Assembly: GCA_964465125.1 (NCBI GenBank)
Contig: CAYXIO010000001.1
Location: forward strand, 124,001 to 188,000
Direction: 5' to 3'
Source: CAYOHG01 sp964465125
Lineage (GTDB): Bacteria > Planctomycetota > Phycisphaerae > UBA1845 > Fen-1342
DNA length: 64,000 nt
The notes under the pieces are model-generated. The model had not been told where the DNA came from and ran no database searches. It worked only from the letters and a program-made list of their open reading frames with translations. This document shows positions 8,418-17,846 of the stretch, piece after piece. The stretch's first letter is position 1, and every line of letters begins with the position of its first letter. A program made the translations under genes and the position numbers.

Positions 8418-9629
8418 CTACAGCCCCGTCCAGAGCTGGTACAGCAGCAGGCTGCCCAGGTCGACCAGCACGGTGCGGGTGGTCACCGCGATGCGGTAGC
8501 CGAGGTTGTCGAAGTAGGCCCGCGCCTCGGGGCTGAGCCCCTGTCCGAGGTTCACCTCGACTAGCTCGACCGACTCGATGACGACGTCGTCGACCGGAAC
8601 ATCGGCCTGATCGCCGCGCGTCTCGGTGGCGCTGCCGGCGATCGCGTCGATCACGTCGAGGCCCTCGGTCACGACGCCGACGACCGTGCCGTCGGCCGGC
8701 GCGTTGGGATCGTCCGTCACGTTGACGCGGAACGCTGCCGGCGCGAACAGCGTCGAACCGTTGTCGAGCAGGCTGACGCTGCCGCGCGCCGGCGCGCCGA
8801 CCTCGTCGGCGGATGTGTCGATCGTCGGCAGCACGGCCGGTTTCTCGGCGAGCCCGCGCAGCTCGAAGCCGCCGCCCTGGATGACGAAGTCGGCGAGCAC
8901 GCGATGAAAGACGGTTCCCACGTAGAACTCCTCATCGACGTACTGAAGGAAGTTCGCGACCGACAGCGGTGCGGAGACGGCGTCGAGCGCGATCAGAATG
9001 TCGCCGGCGGTCGTCGTCAGGCGCACGCCTTCGACCGGGCCCGTCCCGGGGTTCACCGACTCACGCGCCGCCGCAGTGATGGTGACCAGGACTTGCGGAA
9101 CGTCGCTCAGCCCGTCGCGATCCTCCGTTTCGAGCGCGGCGATCGCATCCACGGTGCTCATACCGTCGAGGACCGTGCCGAAGACGGCGTAGCCGAAGTT
9201 GGAATTGCCGGCGTCGAGCTCGCCGTTGTCGCTCAGGTTGATGAAGAACTGCGAGGTGGCGGAATCGGGGTCGTCCGTCCGTGCCATCGCGATCGTGCCG
9301 CGCGTGTTGGAGGCGGTCTGAGCGGCCTCGTTCGCGATCGGATCGCGCGTTTCCTTCTGCGTCAGGGCCAGCTCGAACCGGCCGGCCTCGACGGCCTGTG
9401 GCGTTGCCGAGTGGAAGAGCGTTTCCGTGTAGAAGCCGCTGTCGGCATACGCCAGGAGCGCGGTGACGGCTCCCGGCGCGCTGTTGGGATCGAGCGCGAC
9501 CGTGAAGGACCCGGCGCTGGTCTGCACCTTCACGCCCGGCACGACGATGTCCGTGATGACCGGGCAGCCGCCGGTCTGCGTGAGCACCAGGCCCGCGGCG
9601 ATCAGAAGCAGCGATGCGGTTCGCACCAT
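8418..9629 (-). CDS. Lipoprotein with two tandem cyclophilin-type peptidyl-prolyl isomerase domains
   Basis: 403 residues. The signal peptide ends TGGC, a permissive lipobox. Domain 1 (about 35-190) has the cyclophilin 'TSQFFINL' strand but lacks the usual FHR..(x)..QGG motif, reading 'LFHSATPQAVEAGRF'. Domain 2 (about 200-355) has a canonical 'FHRVLADFVIQGGGF' with the catalytic Arg, but its SQFFIN strand is eroded to 'APAAFRVNV'. Cyclophilins catalyse cis-trans isomerisation of prolyl bonds, here probably in the periplasm or on the outer membrane. The last 45 residues form an extra tail. GGGAG precedes the ATG. It is the only gene between the isomerase-like gene and the polysaccharide export gene. 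Confidence 0.9.
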   Translation of the reverse strand: MVRTASLLLIAAGLVLTQTGGCPVITDIVVPGVKVQTSAGSFTVALDPNSAPGAVTALLAYADSGFYTETLFHSATPQAVEAGRFELALTQKETRDPIANEAAQTASNTRGTIAMARTDDPDSATSQFFINLSDNGELDAGNSNFGYAVFGTVLDGMSTVDAIAALETEDRDGLSDVPQVLVTITAAARESVNPGTGPVEGVRLTTTAGDILIALDAVSAPLSVANFLQYVDEEFYVGTVFHRVLADFVIQGGGFELRGLAEKPAVLPTIDTSADEVGAPARGSVSLLDNGSTLFAPAAFRVNVTDDPNAPADGTVVGVVTEGLDVIDAIAGSATETRGDQADVPVDDVVIESVELVEVNLGQGLSPEARAYFDNLGYRIAVTTRTVLVDLGSLLLYQLWTGL

Positions 9630-9706
9630 CGTCTCCCTTGTGCGTCATGCGGCGCGGCCGGTTGGACGACCGCGCCGGCAGTTCAAAAGGTCGAGCGGCC
9701 CGGACG

Positions 9707-10894
9707 CTACGGCACCGGCACCTGCGGAATGACCGCTTCCGGAATGCCCGTACCCAGTGACTGAAGCAGCGAGCGCTGGAACGTATTGTCGTTGTTGTCG
9801 TTCTTCAGGATGCGCGCCCGGCGGTCGGCGATGGGGTCGTAGATGGCCGTCACGCCGAAGGGGCCGATGCGGATGTTCTGCGCGAACCACTGACGGAAGC
9901 GGGTTTCGGGCGTATGCGGAATGTCGATCACGTCGCCGGCCCGCAGGTCGAAGTCTGCCGTCTCGCCGGCGAGGATCGAAGCCAGCTCCAGCTTTACGCG
10001 CATCTGCCTGCCGTCGCTGAGCTGCCGCCACAGCGTGGCTTCCTTCGGCTCGAGAAAGTCGACCAGCCCGCCGGAGGCGGAAAGCGCCCGCATGAACGAA
10101 ATGGTCGCGTTGCGCGGCACGGGGATCGCGCCCGGGGTGTTGACCAGGCCGGTCAGGTAGACCTGGCTGGCCTCCGCCGGCTCGATGTACACCAGGTCGC
10201 CGGATTCCAGCGGGGGCGCGAGCAGCGCGGCCCGCAGGTCGTCGATGCGGTCAAGCTGGTAGACCTGCGGGGCGCGCTCCGGCCGCAGCGGCTGGACGCG
10301 GACGCGTCCGGTGGTGCTGCCGAAGCCGCTGGCCCGCGCGACGGCGTAGAGCACGTTGCGCTCGTTTCGCTTCAGGTTGACGACGCCGGGCTGAAGCGCC
10401 GCTCCGCTGACGAGCACCGTGGTGGTCTCCGAGTCGACGGCTTCGACGAAGACGCTCAGCCGCGCCAGCACGCTGGGCACGAACGCGCTGTGGATGGCCT
10501 CCTCGGCGCTCGCCAGCGTCTTGCCGCCGAGCTTCACGAAGCCGACCAGCGGCAGCGCGACGCTGCCGTCGCTGCGCACGCGCGCCTTCACCTGAGTGTG
10601 CGCGAACTCCGCCTCGAGGCCGGTGAAGTCGAGCGAGAGCACGTCGCCGGCGGCGATCGTGTACGGCCGCAACTCCGTCAGTGCGACCTGTCGCGGGTCA
10701 ATCGTCGGCTGCGTGGTTGCGGCCAGGTCGGATTCCGCCTGGTGCAGGGTTTTCAACGTGGTGCGCGTGTCGGGCGGGCAGCCGGGCAGCGCCACGAGCA
10801 GGCCGATCGTCATGGCCAACCCCGCGCCGAGCCGCGCCACGCGCGGTTCGCCCGGGGTGGATCCGTTGTTTCGGCACGCCTGATGGCCAATCAC
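9707..10894 (-). CDS. Wza-like polysaccharide export lipoprotein (Poly_export/SLBB)
   Basis: 395 residues from a GTG at 10894 that has a strong GGAAGGAG site. The signal peptide ends LPGC (lipobox). Near residue 75 'YTIAAGDVLSLDFTG' starts the polysaccharide biosynthesis/export domain ('VRSDGSVALPLVGFVKLGGKT'), followed by two SLBB-type segments ('VLVSGAALQPGVVNLKRNE' and 'VYLTGLVNTPGAIPVP'). It should form the outer-membrane exit channel for an exopolysaccharide. It lies 51 nt downstream of the large TPR gene on the same strand and is probably co-transcribed. No Wzc-type kinase, flippase or polymerase gene is in the window. Confidence 0.92.
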   Translation of the reverse strand: MIGHQACRNNGSTPGEPRVARLGAGLAMTIGLLVALPGCPPDTRTTLKTLHQAESDLAATTQPTIDPRQVALTELRPYTIAAGDVLSLDFTGLEAEFAHTQVKARVRSDGSVALPLVGFVKLGGKTLASAEEAIHSAFVPSVLARLSVFVEAVDSETTTVLVSGAALQPGVVNLKRNERNVLYAVARASGFGSTTGRVRVQPLRPERAPQVYQLDRIDDLRAALLAPPLESGDLVYIEPAEASQVYLTGLVNTPGAIPVPRNATISFMRALSASGGLVDFLEPKEATLWRQLSDGRQMRVKLELASILAGETADFDLRAGDVIDIPHTPETRFRQWFAQNIRIGPFGVTAIYDPIADRRARILKNDNNDNTFQRSLLQSLGTGIPEAVIPQVPVP

Positions 10895-10945
10895 GCTGAG
10901 TCTCCTTCCGCGTTTTACCGCGCGCGCCCGGCGACTCGCCGCGCG

Positions 10946-13900
10946 CTACGGTTTCTCTTGCACACGAATGCGAAGCTCGTTCAGCTCCGATTGCTGCCGG
11001 GCGTCGTAGACCCCGGGCTGAGCCGCCAGCATCCGGTCCGCTTCCGTCAGCCACCGCCGCGCATTCTCCTTGTCGGCCAGTTCGGCGCACGCGCGCACGA
11101 GGGCGAGCAGGGCTTGCGCTCTCTCGGGGCTGTCCGGCGGGCTCAGCTCGAGGCAGTGCTCGAATTCCGCGCGGGCGTCAGCGAGGCGGCCCGGCATCTT
11201 GAGCAGGACATGCGCGCGCGTGTCACGCAGGTTCGGGTCGCGCCCGTTCTGGGCGATGCCGCGATCCACCAGCGCGAGCGCTTCCACGAGCCGAGCGGGG
11301 TCGGGCGGCTCGATCTGGGCCAGCGTCCAGGCCAGGTTGTTGAGCGCCTCGACGCGGTCAGGCTGCCGCTCGAGCACCGCTCGATAGGACGCCACCGCCT
11401 GCTCCACATCCCCGTCATCAAACGTCAGGACGGCCAGGGCCAACTGCGAATCCACGTCGTCAGGCCGGCTCTGGACCAGTTGCGCGTAAATCGACCGCGC
11501 GGCGGAGCGCTGCCCGGCCTCGCGCGACCGGCCCAGGACCGACGCGACCCCGGCCAACACCTCCGGCGGACCGAGCCGAGGGCCGGGCGGGTCTGAGGCC
11601 GACAGCCGCAACAGCGCCTGCGCGATCAGCACGCGCCGCGACGGTCTGCCGCGCTCGACGCCGCGCTGCACGAGCTCGCTGAGCTGCTGAAGCCGAGCGA
11701 GGTCGGCATTGGCGAACGCGGATTCCAGCAGCGCGTCGAGCGCCTGCGCGTTGTCGGGGTTGGTCTTGAGCGCCTGTCGGGCTGCTTCGGTCGCGACGCC
11801 GACGTTGCCCAGCGCCAGTTCGACAAACGCGCGCGCGGCGAGCAAACGGTCGTCGTTGGGACGCATGGAAAGCGCGCGGATGACCAGCGCCTGCGCCGCG
11901 GCCGCTCCGTCGTCGCCGAGCACAATCGGGATGAGCTGGGCATAGGCGTCGACGGAGGCGGGATCATGCGCCAGGGCTTGGCCAAGCGCTTGCCGCGCCG
12001 CTTTGCGGTCGCCGTTTTGAAGCGCGAGCATCGCGCGCGTGTAGTCGAGGTCGGCGTCGTCGGGCAGCGCGCGCTGCAACTCGTCGAGCAGGCGGCCCGC
12101 TTCCGTCAGATCGTCGGCTTGCTTGCGGAGGATCAGCGCCTTGCTCAGACCGCGCTTCAGCCGGGCATCGTCGCCGAAGCGCTCCAGGCCCTTTCGCCAG
12201 ATCTCGATGGCCTGGTCGAGCCGGCCCTCGCGGGCGTGGTACTCGCCCAGCAGCGCGAAGCCGTCGGCGTCCTGGGCGGAGATTGTCAGGCCCGCGAGCA
12301 ACTCGTCGGCCGCGTCGGATTGGCCGGTCGAGCGCAGGAAATTCGCGCGCAGAAGCTGGGCGGCGACGTTGTCGTGCCTGCTGACGTACGCGTCGAGCGA
12401 GTTGCGCGCTTCCTCAAGCCGCTCTTCGCCGCGCAGCACGAACACGCGCGCCGCAAGCACGTCCACGCGCTCCGGCTCAAGCTGCTCGGCCTGGTCGAGA
12501 TGCCTCAGAGCCAGCTCGGCGTTCTTGTCTTGCAGGTAGATCAGCCGGGCCAGCAGGACCAGCTCATCCACGTCGGGCTTCTCGGCTCCGGCGCGCAGCT
12601 CAAGCTGCTGGATGGCGCCGCCCAACTCGCCGGCCGCCAGCGAAAGGGCGATCGAGCGGCGCGACAGGCTGTCCGAGGTGGTCTGCTTTCGCAGCGTCTC
12701 GGTCAGCGCCAGCGCCTCGCGCGCCCGACCCTGCATCTCCAGCAGATTCAGCAGTCGGTCAGCGACCGGCAGCGAGCGCGGGTTGGCCGCCAGGCCGCTG
12801 CGATAGGTCGTCTCGGCTTCGTTGGCCAGGCCCAGGCTCTCGTAATAGCGGCCCAGCAGCAGCACCGGGTCGTCCCACGACGGCGCCGCGGCAATCGTGA
12901 AGCGCAGCGCATCCTCGACCTCGCGCCGCTTCTCCTTGCCCTGGCCGCCGCTGATCCACTGACGGGCCTGCTGCACGCGCCAGTGCACGCCCTGCTCGCC
13001 CTCGATCAGCTTGAGCTCGTTGATCAGTTGCTGGGCCAGCGCCGCGTCCTGAGAGACTTCCGTGAGATTCAGCAGCGTGTCGCGCAGCTCGAGGTCCGCC
13101 GGCAGCTCGCCGGCCAGCGCCCGCAGCTCCTTGATGCCTTCGAGACGCTGCTCGTGCGCGAGCAGGTGCAGCGCTCGCTGACGGCGCAGCCCGAGCTGTT
13201 CAGCGGCATCGTTGATTCGTGCGAGACCGGCGTCGAGCGCGGCGAGGGCGTCCCCCGATCGGCCGGCGTTCTCAAACAACCCGTACGACGCGAGGTACGC
13301 ACGCGGGTCCTGGCCGAACTCGGCCTGGGCCTTGGCGCAGAGCTGAACCGCCTCGTCCAGACCTGAGCGCCGCGCCAGCCAGGCCGCCAGGCGGAAGGTC
13401 GCGGCCAGCCGATCGTCGCATTGCTCGACGGCCTCGCGCAGGGTGTGTTCGGCGGTCTCGCTGTCGCCGCGCAAGTCCGCGAAATCCGCGATCAGCAGGA
13501 ACACGTCGCCGCGCTTCGGGTGGGCGGTCCGCAGCGCGTCCAGCTCGCTGCGGAGGGACTCCGCGGTGGCGTCGTCGAGCTTGCCGTTCGAGCGCGCCTG
13601 GCCGAGCATCGCCTCGATCCGCAGCAGGCGCGGGAGCGGGTCGTCCGGCCGCGCTTGCGCGGCCGCCTGGGCCGCGGCGATGGCCTCGCTCCACGCCCCG
13701 CGGCGGATTTCGCTGCGCGCCTGGGCGGTGAGCGCGGAGACGTCGGCGGGTTGGGCGGCGGCGTAGTCACGCAGTAACGGCAGGGCCCGCTCCGACTGGC
13801 CGGCTTTCAGGTAGGCCTCCGCCAATACGCGCCGAATGGCCGGCGAAGCGTCGCTGCGGGCGGCGAACGGCTCCAGCGCTCGCACCGCGTCGAAGGGCTT

Positions 13901-15133
13901 GTTCTCGGCCAGCGCGACCAGCGCCTGAAGTAGCGCGGTTTCGGCCATGCGCTGCGGGGCCGCCTCGGCCAGGCGGGTCTCCTGCACGTATTCGTCCAGG
14001 CAGGCGCGCGCCTTGGCCGCCTGATTCGCCGCTACGTAGAGCCGCGTCGCGAGCGGAAGCATCGCCACGCGCTGCCGCGCCTTGCTGAGCGCGGCGAGCG
14101 CTTCGTCGGCCAGCGCGGCCCCGCACTCGCCCGCCGACGAAAGCAGGGCCAGCCGCGCCGCGGGCAGGAATCGCGACAGCGTCCAGTCGTCCGGGTCGAT
14201 GAAGGCGGCGGCGATGCCGGCCTCATCGGCGCCGGTCACGGTCGCGGCCAGGAGGGCTTCCGCCCGTTGAAGCTCGCCGGCGTTGAGCCACTCTTCTACG
14301 ATCGCCAGGCGCACCAGTAGATCGCGCGGCTGGAGCGACTCGGCCCGTTCGAGATCGGCGCGGGCGTCCTTGAGCAACTCGTCGTGCTGGGCCGGCGGCG
14401 CCGCCCGGCCCAGCTCGCGGCGCAGCGACGCGCGTTGCAGCAACCCGTCGACCGAATCCGGATGACGCTCCAAGCCGCGATTCACCCACGTCAGCGCCGC
14501 CGCGCCCGCGTCGGGCGCGCGGTCCATGAACGCGATCGCCGACAGCAGGTCGCAAGCCTGCACGAAGGAATCGCCCGCGTCCGGCCGTGATTCCGCCCGC
14601 TTCACCAGCGCTTCCAGCGCTTCGCGCGCCTTCGGCAGGTCGTGCTGCACGAGCATGGCCTTGCCGAACCACTGGTAGCCGCGCAGGTCGTCGGGCGCCT
14701 CGCTCATGCGCTTGCGGCCGATGAACGCCAGCTCCGTAAAATTCCCGGTCTGCTCGTACAGCCGCGCCAGTCTGCCGAAGATGTCAGAAACCGCCGGGTC
14801 ATCCACGGCGACGTGTTCGCGCGCCAGGACCAGCAGCAGTCGCCGGTAGCAGTTGATCGCGTCGCGGAGATTCTGCTGCTGAAGCGGACGGACCCGCAGG
14901 CTGACATCCGCCCGTGCCGCAAGCACCTCGCGGTCGTCGGGCCAGCGCAACAGGTAACGCAGGTAGCTTTCCGACGCCTCGGCGTAGCGGCCGGCCTCGT
15001 GGGCCACGCGCGCCTCGGCGAGCGCCGCGCGCGCCAGCGAGGCCACGCGGTATTGGTGGAACCAGTACGCGCCGCCAGCCACCGCCGCCAGCAGGACCAA
15101 CGAACCCAGCACAATCGAAAGACGGCGACGCAT
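10946..15133 (-). CDS. Large membrane-anchored TPR protein
   Basis: 1395 residues from the ATG at 15133 (AGGGGGAAAC upstream); the open frame could extend 32 codons further without a site. One transmembrane helix at residues 7-26 (LSIVLGSLVLLAAVAGGAYW) is followed by an almost continuous array of TPR-like helix pairs such as 'AHEAGRYAEASESYLRYLLRWPDD' and 'ALNNLAWTLAQIEPPDPARLVEALALVDRG'. The shape and the position just upstream of a Wza-like gene recall the PrsT/PEP-CTERM-type TPR proteins of exopolysaccharide loci, but here the anchor is uncleaved. Likely a periplasmic scaffold for polysaccharide export. Specific partners cannot be inferred from TPRs alone. Confidence 0.88.
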   Translation of the reverse strand: MRRRLSIVLGSLVLLAAVAGGAYWFHQYRVASLARAALAEARVAHEAGRYAEASESYLRYLLRWPDDREVLAARADVSLRVRPLQQQNLRDAINCYRRLLLVLAREHVAVDDPAVSDIFGRLARLYEQTGNFTELAFIGRKRMSEAPDDLRGYQWFGKAMLVQHDLPKAREALEALVKRAESRPDAGDSFVQACDLLSAIAFMDRAPDAGAAALTWVNRGLERHPDSVDGLLQRASLRRELGRAAPPAQHDELLKDARADLERAESLQPRDLLVRLAIVEEWLNAGELQRAEALLAATVTGADEAGIAAAFIDPDDWTLSRFLPAARLALLSSAGECGAALADEALAALSKARQRVAMLPLATRLYVAANQAAKARACLDEYVQETRLAEAAPQRMAETALLQALVALAENKPFDAVRALEPFAARSDASPAIRRVLAEAYLKAGQSERALPLLRDYAAAQPADVSALTAQARSEIRRGAWSEAIAAAQAAAQARPDDPLPRLLRIEAMLGQARSNGKLDDATAESLRSELDALRTAHPKRGDVFLLIADFADLRGDSETAEHTLREAVEQCDDRLAATFRLAAWLARRSGLDEAVQLCAKAQAEFGQDPRAYLASYGLFENAGRSGDALAALDAGLARINDAAEQLGLRRQRALHLLAHEQRLEGIKELRALAGELPADLELRDTLLNLTEVSQDAALAQQLINELKLIEGEQGVHWRVQQARQWISGGQGKEKRREVEDALRFTIAAAPSWDDPVLLLGRYYESLGLANEAETTYRSGLAANPRSLPVADRLLNLLEMQGRAREALALTETLRKQTTSDSLSRRSIALSLAAGELGGAIQQLELRAGAEKPDVDELVLLARLIYLQDKNAELALRHLDQAEQLEPERVDVLAARVFVLRGEERLEEARNSLDAYVSRHDNVAAQLLRANFLRSTGQSDAADELLAGLTISAQDADGFALLGEYHAREGRLDQAIEIWRKGLERFGDDARLKRGLSKALILRKQADDLTEAGRLLDELQRALPDDADLDYTRAMLALQNGDRKAARQALGQALAHDPASVDAYAQLIPIVLGDDGAAAAQALVIRALSMRPNDDRLLAARAFVELALGNVGVATEAARQALKTNPDNAQALDALLESAFANADLARLQQLSELVQRGVERGRPSRRVLIAQALLRLSASDPPGPRLGPPEVLAGVASVLGRSREAGQRSAARSIYAQLVQSRPDDVDSQLALAVLTFDDGDVEQAVASYRAVLERQPDRVEALNNLAWTLAQIEPPDPARLVEALALVDRGIAQNGRDPNLRDTRAHVLLKMPGRLADARAEFEHCLELSPPDSPERAQALLALVRACAELADKENARRWLTEADRMLAAQPGVYDARQQSELNELRIRVQEKP

Positions 15134-15509
15134 GTTTCCCCCTAGTCGCCAAGCTACGCTGCGCCCGCGTCGGCCGGCGCTCCGCCTGCGAGCGGACAGT
15201 GTTTCCTTCCGGGGTCGCGACCGCGCCACGTCGCGCCACGCCGGAGGGGCCGCGAGACGCCCCCTGAGCAGCGTGGATTATGCCCCAGTATCGATTATCG
15301 GGCAAAGTGGGCGGTGGGCCGAAGTCGGGCCGCGCGTCGCGCAAGGACGTGGGGGCGTGGTACCTAAGACGCATCGAGGCGAGCGCCGCGGTGTCGCAGC
15401 CATCGCCCAGCACAAGACGGCGCGGGGAGAGCGCCGTCCGAGGCGACGTCCGCCACGCCCCTGATTTCGGTGGCTCGGCCCCCGGCATGGGCGGGGCCGC
15501 GGGGTCCGG
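15134..15509. other. Intergenic region upstream of the TPR operon
   Basis: 376 nt between the prolyl oligopeptidase gene and the TPR gene, both on the minus strand. It carries the promoter noted at 15277-15305. No gene or repeat was seen elsewhere in it. Confidence 0.5.
15277..15305 (-). promoter_or_regulatory. Sigma70-like promoter of the TPR / polysaccharide export operon
   Basis: On the minus strand TTGCCC (15300-15305) and CATAAT (15277-15282) are separated by exactly 17 nt, close to the -35 and -10 consensus. Transcription would begin near 15270, giving a leader of about 137 nt before the TPR gene. Confidence 0.55.
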
Positions 15510-17846
15510 CTACTGCGACTCGCCGGTCTTGACTCCCAGCGTCTTGACCAGGAACGCCCAGCGGTCGGCCTGCTCCTCGATGATCTTGGTGGTCGGCTTA
15601 CCGGCGCCGTGTCCGGCCCGGGTCTCGATGCGGATCAGGACGGGATTGTCGCCCGCGTGAGCCGCCTGGAGCGCCGCCGCGAACTTGAAGCTGTGCGACG
15701 GCACGACGCGGTCGTCGTGGTCGCCGGTGGTGATCAGCGCGGACGGATACTTCACGCCGGGCTTGAGGTTGTGCAGCGGGCTGTAAGCCAGCGCGACCTT
15801 GAAATCGTCGGCGTTCTCCGGACTGCCGTAGTCGCTGGTCCAGGCCCATCCGATCGTGAACTTGTGGAAGCGCAGCATGTCCATCACGCCGACCTGCGGC
15901 ATGGCGGCGCCGAAGAGCTCGGGCCGCTGCGTCATGCAGGCTCCGACCAGCAGGCCGCCGTTGCTGCCGCCGCCGATGCCGAGCTTGGCCGGCTGGGTGT
16001 ACTTGTTGGCGATGAGCCACTCGGCCGCGGCGCAGAAGTCGTCAAAGCAGTTCTGCTTCTTCGTCAGCCGGCCGGCGTCGTGCCATTCCTTGCCGTATTC
16101 GCCGCCGCCGCGGATGTTGGCGATCGCAAACACTCCGCCCATCTCCATCCACACCAGGTTGCTGACGGAGAAGCTCGGCGTCAGCGCGGCATTGAACCCG
16201 CCGTAACCGTACAAGTAGGTCGGGTTGTTCCCGTCGAGCGCGAGCCCCTTCCGGTGCACGATGAACATCGGGATGCGCGTGCCGTCCTTGGCGTTGTAGA
16301 AGACCTGCTGGGTCTCGTACTCGGCGGGGTCGAACTCGACCTTCGGCTGTTTCCAGATCGTGCTCTGGCCGGTGGTTGGGTCGTAGTGATAGACCGTGCC
16401 GGGCGCGGTGAAGCTGGAGAAGGTGTAGAAGGTCTCTTTGTCGGTGCGCTTGCCGCCGAAGCCGCCGGCTGACCCGATACCGGGCAGGTCCACGTCGCGG
16501 ACGTGCTTGCCGGCGACATCGAAGAGGCTCACCTGCGTGTGCGCGTCTTTCAGATAGGTCGCGACGAACTGGTCGTTCACCATGTTCACGCGCTGAAGCG
16601 TGTCGGCGCTCTGCGCGATCAGCTCCTTCCAGTTCTCGCGGGCCGGCTGCGCGGTGTCGATCGCGACGATGCGGCCGCGCGGGGCGTCGTAATCCGTGCG
16701 GAAGTAGAACTTGCCGCCGTCGTTGCCGACGAAGTCGTATTCCGCGTCGAAATCGGTCAGCAGCTCGACGAAGCCGTGCGCCGATCCGCGCGCGGCCTTG
16801 ACCAGCTCGCGCCGCGCGGCGCGCAGCTCCTCGATGCGCGCCCGGGCTTTGCGGGCGGCGTCGGAGGCCTTGTCCTTGGCGGCGTAGAACTGGGCCCAGG
16901 CTCCGCGGGCTTCGTTCTCGACCTCGCGAATCTTCTGGTCGAGGCCGGTCGCCTGCGGCGCCACGCCGGCCTTCAGATCGCGGAAGAACAGGCGGTTCTT
17001 GCGCTCGGTCCCCTGGCTGACGCTCAGGATCAGGTAGCGGCCGTCTTCGGTCACGCCGGCGCCAAAGCCCCATTCGGGCTCGTCCGGCCGCTCGTACACG
17101 AGCGCATCCTTCTCCTGCGCGTCTCCCAGCTTGTGGAAGTACACCTTCGGCCACTTGTTCAGCGCGGTCAGCGGGTTGTCGTCCTTCGGCTCGTCATAGC
17201 GCGAGTAGAAGAACCCCGAGCCGTCTTTCATCCACGACAGGCCGGAGAACTTGATCCACCTCAGGTGGTCCGGCGCATCCTGGCCGGTCGCGACGTCGCG
17301 CACCTTGACCTCGACCCAGTCCGAGCCGGCGCTCGACATGCCGTAGGCGAAGTGCTTGCCGTCCTCGCTGACCGAAACGGCGCCGATCGCGACCGTTCCG
17401 TCGGCGGACATCGTGTTCGGATTCAGCAGCTCGCGCGGCGTGCCATCGAGGCGGTCCACCGTGTACCAGACCGACTGGTTCTGTAGGCCGTCGTTGCGCG
17501 CGTAGAAGTAGCGATTGCCCTCGTGGAACGGCGGCCCGAAGCGCTCGTAGTCCCAGAGCTGCGTCAGGCGCTGCTTGATCGCCTCGCGCTGCGGAATCTC
17601 CGACAGGTAGGCGAACGTGACCTTGTTCTCCGCCTCGACCCAGGCGGCTGTTTCGGGCGAATCGAGGTCCTCCAGCCAGCGATAGGGGTCGGCGATCTTC
17701 ACGCCGTGCAGCGTCTCGACCACGTCGCCCTTGGCCGTCGGCGGGTAGGTCAGATGTTGAGCGGTCGCGGACAGCGTTGTGCCGAGCGCGAGCAGCAGGC
17801 CGGCGCCTAACCAGGCGCGACGGTGGTGGACATCCGTGCGGAACAT
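15510..17846 (-). CDS. Exported prolyl oligopeptidase, peptidase family S9A
   Basis: 778 residues from the ATG at 17846 (GGGAG 7 nt upstream; a TTG 18 nt earlier is in frame). The signal peptide contains WLGAGLLLALGTTLSATAQ. Residues 40-450 form the propeller ('YPPTAKGDVVETLHGVKIADPYRWLEDLDSP' region is diagnostic of S9A). The alpha/beta-hydrolase domain follows, with the nucleophile S628 in GGSNGG, D712 in DDRVVP and H746 in AGHGAG. It should cleave short peptides after proline in the periplasm. A lysine- and alanine-rich insertion near residues 310-350 ('AKDKASDAARKARARIEELRA') is not typical and may form a helical protrusion. Confidence 0.95.
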   Translation of the reverse strand: MFRTDVHHRRAWLGAGLLLALGTTLSATAQHLTYPPTAKGDVVETLHGVKIADPYRWLEDLDSPETAAWVEAENKVTFAYLSEIPQREAIKQRLTQLWDYERFGPPFHEGNRYFYARNDGLQNQSVWYTVDRLDGTPRELLNPNTMSADGTVAIGAVSVSEDGKHFAYGMSSAGSDWVEVKVRDVATGQDAPDHLRWIKFSGLSWMKDGSGFFYSRYDEPKDDNPLTALNKWPKVYFHKLGDAQEKDALVYERPDEPEWGFGAGVTEDGRYLILSVSQGTERKNRLFFRDLKAGVAPQATGLDQKIREVENEARGAWAQFYAAKDKASDAARKARARIEELRAARRELVKAARGSAHGFVELLTDFDAEYDFVGNDGGKFYFRTDYDAPRGRIVAIDTAQPARENWKELIAQSADTLQRVNMVNDQFVATYLKDAHTQVSLFDVAGKHVRDVDLPGIGSAGGFGGKRTDKETFYTFSSFTAPGTVYHYDPTTGQSTIWKQPKVEFDPAEYETQQVFYNAKDGTRIPMFIVHRKGLALDGNNPTYLYGYGGFNAALTPSFSVSNLVWMEMGGVFAIANIRGGGEYGKEWHDAGRLTKKQNCFDDFCAAAEWLIANKYTQPAKLGIGGGSNGGLLVGACMTQRPELFGAAMPQVGVMDMLRFHKFTIGWAWTSDYGSPENADDFKVALAYSPLHNLKPGVKYPSALITTGDHDDRVVPSHSFKFAAALQAAHAGDNPVLIRIETRAGHGAGKPTTKIIEEQADRWAFLVKTLGVKTGESQ

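Noticed and set aside
11966..13366. A 466-codon plus-strand open frame
   Set aside because: Antisense of the TPR protein gene; no recognisable domain or site.
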